The position numbers and the translations under genes were made by a program. The notes beneath the pieces were generated by a model. The model did not search any database. It saw only the letters and a list, made by a program, of their open reading frames with translations, and was not told where the DNA came from. A DNA stretch of 64,000 nt from Planomonospora parontospora (lineage in GTDB: Bacteria > Actinomycetota > Actinomycetes > Streptosporangiales > Streptosporangiaceae), in NCBI GenBank assembly GCA_014647935.1, contig BMQD01000019.1, positions 1 to 64,000 on the forward strand. Reading direction: 5' to 3'. Below, in pieces: positions 60,694 through 64,000 of the stretch; the stretch's first letter is position 1; each line of letters begins with the position of its first letter.

Positions 60694-61269
60694 ATGACTG
60701 GTTATCCACGGCACGACGTCGCTTCCGTCCGGGCAGAGATCTGCGGATGGGAGCGCTGGCTGTCGATGCTCGACCACCTGCTCCCGCCCAGCGGCCTGCC
60801 GCCCTGGTCGGACGGGGACGGCCAGCTCGACCAGCTGCAGATGGCGGTCCGGAGCCTGCGCGACGAGCCGTGCGCCACCCGGACGGCCCGGGACTTCACC
60901 TCGGCCTCCCTGCGGTCCTGGGGACTGGCCGCACTCGTCGACGACGTCACCCTCGCGGTCTCGGAGCTGGTGGCCAACGCCCTGCGCCACGGGGTCGTGA
61001 ACGCGTCCTACGCCCCCTCCCGCAGGCACGCCAGGATCGTGCTGTGCAGCACGGAGCGCTCGGTGCTGTGCGCGGTCACCGACCCCTGCGACCAGGGGCC
61101 CCGGCTGCGGGACTTCGACGACGAGGCGGAGAGCGGCCGCGGGCTGCAGATCGTGCGGGGGGTCAGCCACACCTGGGGGTGGTCCCCGCTGGAGACCGGG
61201 GGCAAGGCCGTGTGGGCGGCGTTCCTGCCCTCCGCCGTGCACGCCCGGCACCTGGAGTCCTGCCGCTGA
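60694..61269 (+). CDS. ATP-binding (HATPase/RsbW-like) regulatory protein
   Basis: This 191-aa GHKL protein has the N-box LAVSELVANALRHGVVNASY, the G1-like VTDPCDQGPRLRDFDDEAESGRGLQIVRGVSHTWGWSP, and a final strand GKAVWAAFLP. The first 50 residues are family-unlike. It is divergent from the DUF397-XRE pair, the third component of the actinobacterial trio. Kinase or anti-sigma activity is inferred. Confidence 0.87.
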   Translation: MTGYPRHDVASVRAEICGWERWLSMLDHLLPPSGLPPWSDGDGQLDQLQMAVRSLRDEPCATRTARDFTSASLRSWGLAALVDDVTLAVSELVANALRHGVVNASYAPSRRHARIVLCSTERSVLCAVTDPCDQGPRLRDFDDEAESGRGLQIVRGVSHTWGWSPLETGGKAVWAAFLPSAVHARHLESCR

Positions 61270-61274
61270 CCCGT

Positions 61275-61357
61275 CCCGCAGGACCCCGCCGGTTTCCGGA
61301 CCCCGATCCCGCAAGACCCGGCCGGTTTCCAGACCCCGGCCCCGCAGGACCCCGCCT
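61275..61357. repeat. 33-bp direct repeat (2.5 copies)
   Basis: CCCGCA(G/A)GACCC...-type units begin at 61275, 61308 and 61341, between convergent genes. The 33-bp period keeps a frame of 11-residue repeats on the minus strand, but no gene is supported. Confidence 0.75.
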
Positions 61358-61385
61358 CCCGGGCCGCCCCGCCGGCCGCTCCTCG

Positions 61386-61429
61386 CCTCCTCGTCCGCCG
61401 GCGCGCGGAGGTGCCGGCGGACGAGGAGG
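61386..61429. terminator. Very strong bidirectional hairpin terminator
   Basis: Perfect 17-bp arms (CCTCCTCGTCCGCCGGC at 61386-61402 and its complement at 61413-61429) with a 10-nt loop lie between the convergent HATPase and YiiX-like genes. Confidence 0.85.
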
Positions 61430-61446
61430 CACCCGACACGGAGGAA

Positions 61447-62082
61447 TCAGGCGATCTTGACGGTGATCTCCCCGCCCAGGTGGAAGCCGCCGCTCAGCTC
61501 GAGGTCGTCCCCGCTCCAGAACCGGCCCGGGTCGTACCAGTTCGGGCGGCGCCCGCCGGGCAGCAGGCCCATCGCCTCGTAGGTGACGGCCACGATCTCG
61601 GCGCAGTAGGCGCTCTCCAGAGCGCTCTCCTCCCCGCCGCGCTTGAGGATCCTCGGCAGCCGGCCGCGGGCCCACCGCCCGGCGAGCCGGGCCGTGGAGG
61701 GGAACGGCGTGCCGTCCAGGCGGGCGATCGTGCGCAGGACGGCCTCCTCCATCTCGGCGGTCGTCTCCGGCTCGAGCTGGCGCAGCCAGCCGCGCTGGCC
61801 GTACCGGGTGGCCCAGACCTGCACCGCCTCGCGCAGGTCGTGCAGCTGGACCCCGCGCTGGTGGGTGCCCGACCACATGTCGGGCAGCGACCTGCCGAGC
61901 TCGGCGTGCCACATCAGCGGCGGCATGTCGTCGATGACGACGGACATCCCGACGTGGTTGACCGGGCTGTTGGTCACGGTCTGGATGGCCCGGTCCGGCA
62001 CCGAGCGCCCGCGGAACAGCCACACGTCGCCGGTTCGTGTCAGGTCCAGTGCCTCGTCGAGGCTGATGCTCGTAGCGGACAT
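61447..62082 (-). CDS. YiiX/NlpC-P60-like (permuted papain fold) protein
   Basis: This 211-aa protein from ATG 62082 has the permuted papain layout. The catalytic His is in SPVNHVGMSVVIDDMPPLMWHAE, and the Cys is in ESAYCAEIVAVTYEAMGLL. Such proteins hydrolyse amide or ester bonds of lipids or peptidoglycan-like substrates. No signal peptide is seen. It is divergent, with only 17 bp between the ATGs, from a small membrane gene. Confidence 0.8.
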   Translation of the reverse strand: MSATSISLDEALDLTRTGDVWLFRGRSVPDRAIQTVTNSPVNHVGMSVVIDDMPPLMWHAELGRSLPDMWSGTHQRGVQLHDLREAVQVWATRYGQRGWLRQLEPETTAEMEEAVLRTIARLDGTPFPSTARLAGRWARGRLPRILKRGGEESALESAYCAEIVAVTYEAMGLLPGGRRPNWYDPGRFWSGDDLELSGGFHLGGEITVKIA

Positions 62083-62087
62083 TCCCA

Positions 62088-62094
62088 TACTCTA
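62088..62094. promoter_or_regulatory. Overlapping divergent -10 elements, leaderless on both strands
   Basis: The plus strand has TACTCT (62088-62093), 6 nt before ATG 62100. The minus strand has TAGAGT (62094-62089), 6 nt before ATG 62082. Both spacings fit leaderless transcription, so one short A+T-rich patch appears to fire both ways. Confidence 0.55.
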
Positions 62095-62099
62095 AGTAC

Positions 62100-62285
62100 A
62101 TGCGCTGGTGGAAGATACTCGGCCTGGCAGGGATCGCGGGCGTCGCGGCGACCGGAGCGGTGGTCGCGCGGGCGGAACGGCGCCGCCGCGCCTACACTCC
62201 CGACGAGATCCGCGTGCGGCTCCGCTCCCGCCTGGAGGAGGCCTCGGCGGACGCCCCCGCCGGGCAGGGGACCGACGAGGAGTAG
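62100..62285 (+). CDS. Small single-span membrane protein
   Basis: This 61-aa protein has an N-terminal helix (WWKILGLAGIAGVAATGAVVA), then basic RAERRRRAYTPDEIRVRLRSRLEEA and an acidic tail. The family is common in actinomycetes (DUF6893-like) and of unknown function. The transcript is probably leaderless, from the shared divergent promoter. A strong terminator follows at 62293. Confidence 0.7.
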   Translation: MRWWKILGLAGIAGVAATGAVVARAERRRRAYTPDEIRVRLRSRLEEASADAPAGQGTDEE

Positions 62286-62292
62286 GAACGCC

Positions 62293-62322
62293 CCCGCCCG
62301 GCCGGTCCGCCGGCCGGGCGGG
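62293..62322. terminator. Hairpin terminator, 13-bp stem with TCCG loop
   Basis: The arms are CCCGCCCGGCCGG (62293-62305) and its complement (62310-62322), 7 bp after the small gene's stop and before the convergent diacylglycerol-kinase gene. A run of GGGG blocks (about 62350-62393), able to form a G-quadruplex, follows. Confidence 0.8.
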
Positions 62323-62392
62323 ACCGCGGACCCGATCCGCACGCCGCCGGGACCGGGGACGAGGACCGGGGACGGGGGCGGGGACCGGGGTC

Positions 62393-63298
62393 TCAGCCCG
62401 TCCCCGACGGCTCCGCGGGCGGCGCCTCCGCGGCGTAGATCCGCCAGGCCGCGGGCAGGACCGTCCAGCGGCGGCCGGTGACCGGGCCGGTCAGCTCGCC
62501 GTCGGCGTTCACCGGGACGGGATCGCCCGACACGGCCACCTCCCCGCCCCGGTCCGTGACCACGTCGCGCAGGCCGAGGTGGGTCCCGCGGCGCAGCCGC
62601 AGGGCGTAGGCCAGCCTGGCCAGCGGGCCCGTCGTCGCGGCGACCACCACGTCCACCCTCCCGTCGTCCGGCCGGGCGCGCGGGGTGAGGGGCGTGCCGC
62701 CGCCGATCGTGACGCCGTTGCCGACGGCGACCATCAGGACCCGGCGCCCGTGCGCGAGCGGCCGCCCGTCCACCGTCACCCGCAGCCGCCACCCCCGGCT
62801 CCGCACGCCCGCGAGCAGCCCGCCGAGGGGGTAGGCCAGCTTCCCGAGCACCGGTTTGAGCGGCGCCGCCCGCTCCGAGGCCTCCGCGCCCGCGCCGAGG
62901 TGGACGGCGTTGACGACGATCCCTCCGTCGTCGTCCACCAGCAGGTCCATCGGACGGCGGTGCCCGGCGAGCACCACACGGGCCGCGGCCCCGGGATCGG
63001 ACGGGAGCCCGAGCGCGCGGGCGAAGTCGTTGCCGGTGCCCAGCGGGACGAGGCCCACGGTCCGGGCGCCGAGCTCGCCCCGGCGGTGCAGGGCGGCGAC
63101 CACCGCGTGCAGCGAGCCGTCCCCGCCGAGCACGACCACGTCCCGGCCGGGGCAGGCGCCGAGCACCCCGTCCAGTCCCCCGCCGGCCTCGGCCTCCACC
63201 ACGTCCGCCCCCCGGCGCAGCGTGCCGAGGGCCGCCTCCAGCGCGGCCTCGCCCGCACCGCCCGCCCTCCTGTTGCAGATCGCCAGCAGCTCGGCCAT
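62393..63298 (-). CDS. Diacylglycerol kinase-family lipid kinase (YegS/DAGK type)
   Basis: This 301-aa protein has the ATP-binding VVVLGGDGSLHAVVAALH and the catalytic-site region GLVPLGTGNDFARALG. The two-domain lipid-kinase fold closes with VPVNADGELTGPV. It phosphorylates diacylglycerol or a related lipid at the membrane. It is divergent from pgm across 313 bp. Confidence 0.9.
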   Translation of the reverse strand: MAELLAICNRRAGGAGEAALEAALGTLRRGADVVEAEAGGGLDGVLGACPGRDVVVLGGDGSLHAVVAALHRRGELGARTVGLVPLGTGNDFARALGLPSDPGAAARVVLAGHRRPMDLLVDDDGGIVVNAVHLGAGAEASERAAPLKPVLGKLAYPLGGLLAGVRSRGWRLRVTVDGRPLAHGRRVLMVAVGNGVTIGGGTPLTPRARPDDGRVDVVVAATTGPLARLAYALRLRRGTHLGLRDVVTDRGGEVAVSGDPVPVNADGELTGPVTGRRWTVLPAAWRIYAAEAPPAEPSGTG

Positions 63299-63611
63299 TG
63301 CCGTCCCTCCGCCCTCGGCCCGGCACCGGCTTCTCCGGTCACCCCGGCCGGACCCTGCCCCCGGGAGCGGCGGTCACGCTCCCCTGGCCTCCCGGGTACG
63401 GCTCCGCCGCCGGGGCCCGCCCCGCCGGGCGGAGCCGTACCCGCATGGAGCCGTACCCGCAGGGCCCTGAGGCCGCGGTCACCGCGGCTGCGGCTGCGGC
63501 TGCGGCTGCGGCTGCGGCTGCGAAGATCCGCACGGTGGTCACGGCGCGCCCGTCGAAACCCTCAAATGACGGGTATGTAGCGTTGTCGGTGACGATATTG
63601 AGGAGACTTCG
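63299..63611. other. 313-bp region between the lipid kinase and pgm genes
   Basis: A perfect 15-bp inverted repeat (GGGTACGGCTCCGCC at 63394-63408 and its complement at 63428-63442) is followed by GGAGCCGTACCCGC again. A (GCGGCT)6 microsatellite lies at 63484-63522. A less G+C-rich stretch (63560-63611) with GAGGAG serves as pgm leader. No gene is supported. Confidence 0.7.
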
Positions 63612-64000
63612 ATGACGCATGAGCGCGCCGGGCAGCCCGCCCGGCCGTCCGACCTGGTGGACGTGGCCCGGCTGGTGACCTCCTACTACGCGCTGCGCCC
63701 CGATCCCGGAGAGGTGGGCCAGCGGGTGGCGTTCGGCACCTCGGGGCACCGCGGCTCGGCGCTGAACGCCGCGTTCAACGAGGACCACATCCTGGCCACC
63801 AGCCAGGCCATCGTGGAGTACCGGGCGGCGCAGGGCGTGGACGGCCCGCTCTTCCTCGGGGCCGACACGCACGCCCTGTCCGAGCCCGCCCGGGTCTCGG
63901 CGCTGGAGGTGTTCGCGGCCAACGGGGTGACGGTCATGATCGACGACCGCGACGGCTACACCCCGACGCCCGCGGTCTCGCACGCGATCCTCTCCCACAA
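63612..64000 (+). CDS. pgm: Phosphoglucomutase, N-terminal part (runs off the window)
   Basis: The ATG at 63612 follows GAGGAG. The visible 129 residues match alpha-D-glucose phosphate-specific phosphoglucomutase: [57 protein letters not shown], then [16 protein letters not shown] and [14 protein letters not shown]. It interconverts glucose-1-phosphate and glucose-6-phosphate in glycogen and nucleotide-sugar metabolism. The phosphoserine loop and the rest lie beyond 64000. Confidence 0.92.
   Translation, partial: MTHERAGQPARPSDLVDVARLVTSYYALRPDPGEVGQRVAFGTSGHRGSALNAAFNEDHILATSQAIVEYRAAQGVDGPLFLGADTHALSEPARVSALEVFAANGVTVMIDDRDGYTPTPAVSHAILSH

Overview
The window is very G+C-rich DNA (third codon positions are almost all G or C) from a filamentous actinomycete. 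Translationally coupled operons, GTG and TTG starts, a mycothiol-transferase-like DinB protein, DUF397/DUF5753 regulators, ECF sigma factors and actinobacterial NRPS/MFS fusions point this way. A member of the Streptosporangiales is my best guess. I saw no rRNA, tRNA or CRISPR array. About 58 protein genes can be supported, and the last (pgm) runs off the right edge.

Layout. 0.2-2.5 kb: ABC exporter pair with a convergent TetR gene. 2.7-7.5 kb: a glycosyltransferase, a membrane Ser/Thr kinase, and an ECF sigma factor with its membrane partner. 7.7-11.9 kb: a uridine-kinase-like protein, TerC, epoxide hydrolase and an APH-type kinase. 12.1-22.1 kb: a surface-polysaccharide operon (two GT2 enzymes, a membrane protein, a YvcK/CofD-like protein, HAD phosphatase, nucleotidyltransferase, two GT4 enzymes and a flippase). 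It is preceded by a perfect LacI-family (CebR-type) operator and a clear promoter. 22.2-25.6 kb: an exo/endonuclease-phosphatase, DUF4291 and conserved unknowns.

25.8-31.4 kb holds the most unusual system. A NYN-domain protein diverges from a tightly coupled operon: a coiled-coil/winged-helix-like protein, a PD-(D/E)XK nuclease with Cas4-like cysteines, a 508-aa unknown protein, and a UPF1-like SF1 helicase. The operon is stitched together by micro-ORFs, two of them a tandem duplication. I cannot match this set to a named system. Genome defence or DNA repair is the natural hypothesis.

31.5-36 kb: an XRE/MmyB regulator divergent from an MFS exporter, a double GNAT and small unknowns. 36.3-46.7 kb: a two-protein, three-module NRPS line (A-T-C-A-T, then C-A-T-TE-MFS) whose second protein is fused to its own exporter. 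Its thioesterase has Cys in place of the nucleophilic Ser, and its last adenylation domain looks Asp-specific. 46.8-49.1 kb: a drug exporter and TetR pair with two visible operators. 49.2-56.4 kb: DUF4031, DJ-1/PfpI, an RsbW-like kinase, WS/DGAT acyltransferase, an SHMT-like enzyme, TetR and an SDR/DUF2867 protein. 56.5-58.5 kb: a DinB protein and a TnpB-only IS605-type element with hairpin ends. 58.6-64 kb: an APH-like kinase, a DUF397/XRE-DUF5753/HATPase regulatory trio around an 18-bp palindrome, a papain-like YiiX protein and a small membrane protein sharing a bidirectional promoter, a diacylglycerol-kinase-family protein, and the start of pgm.

Two themes recur. Several same-strand gaps are spanned exactly by micro-ORFs overlapping both neighbours. 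Many gene ends carry short tandem duplications or very strong hairpin terminators.
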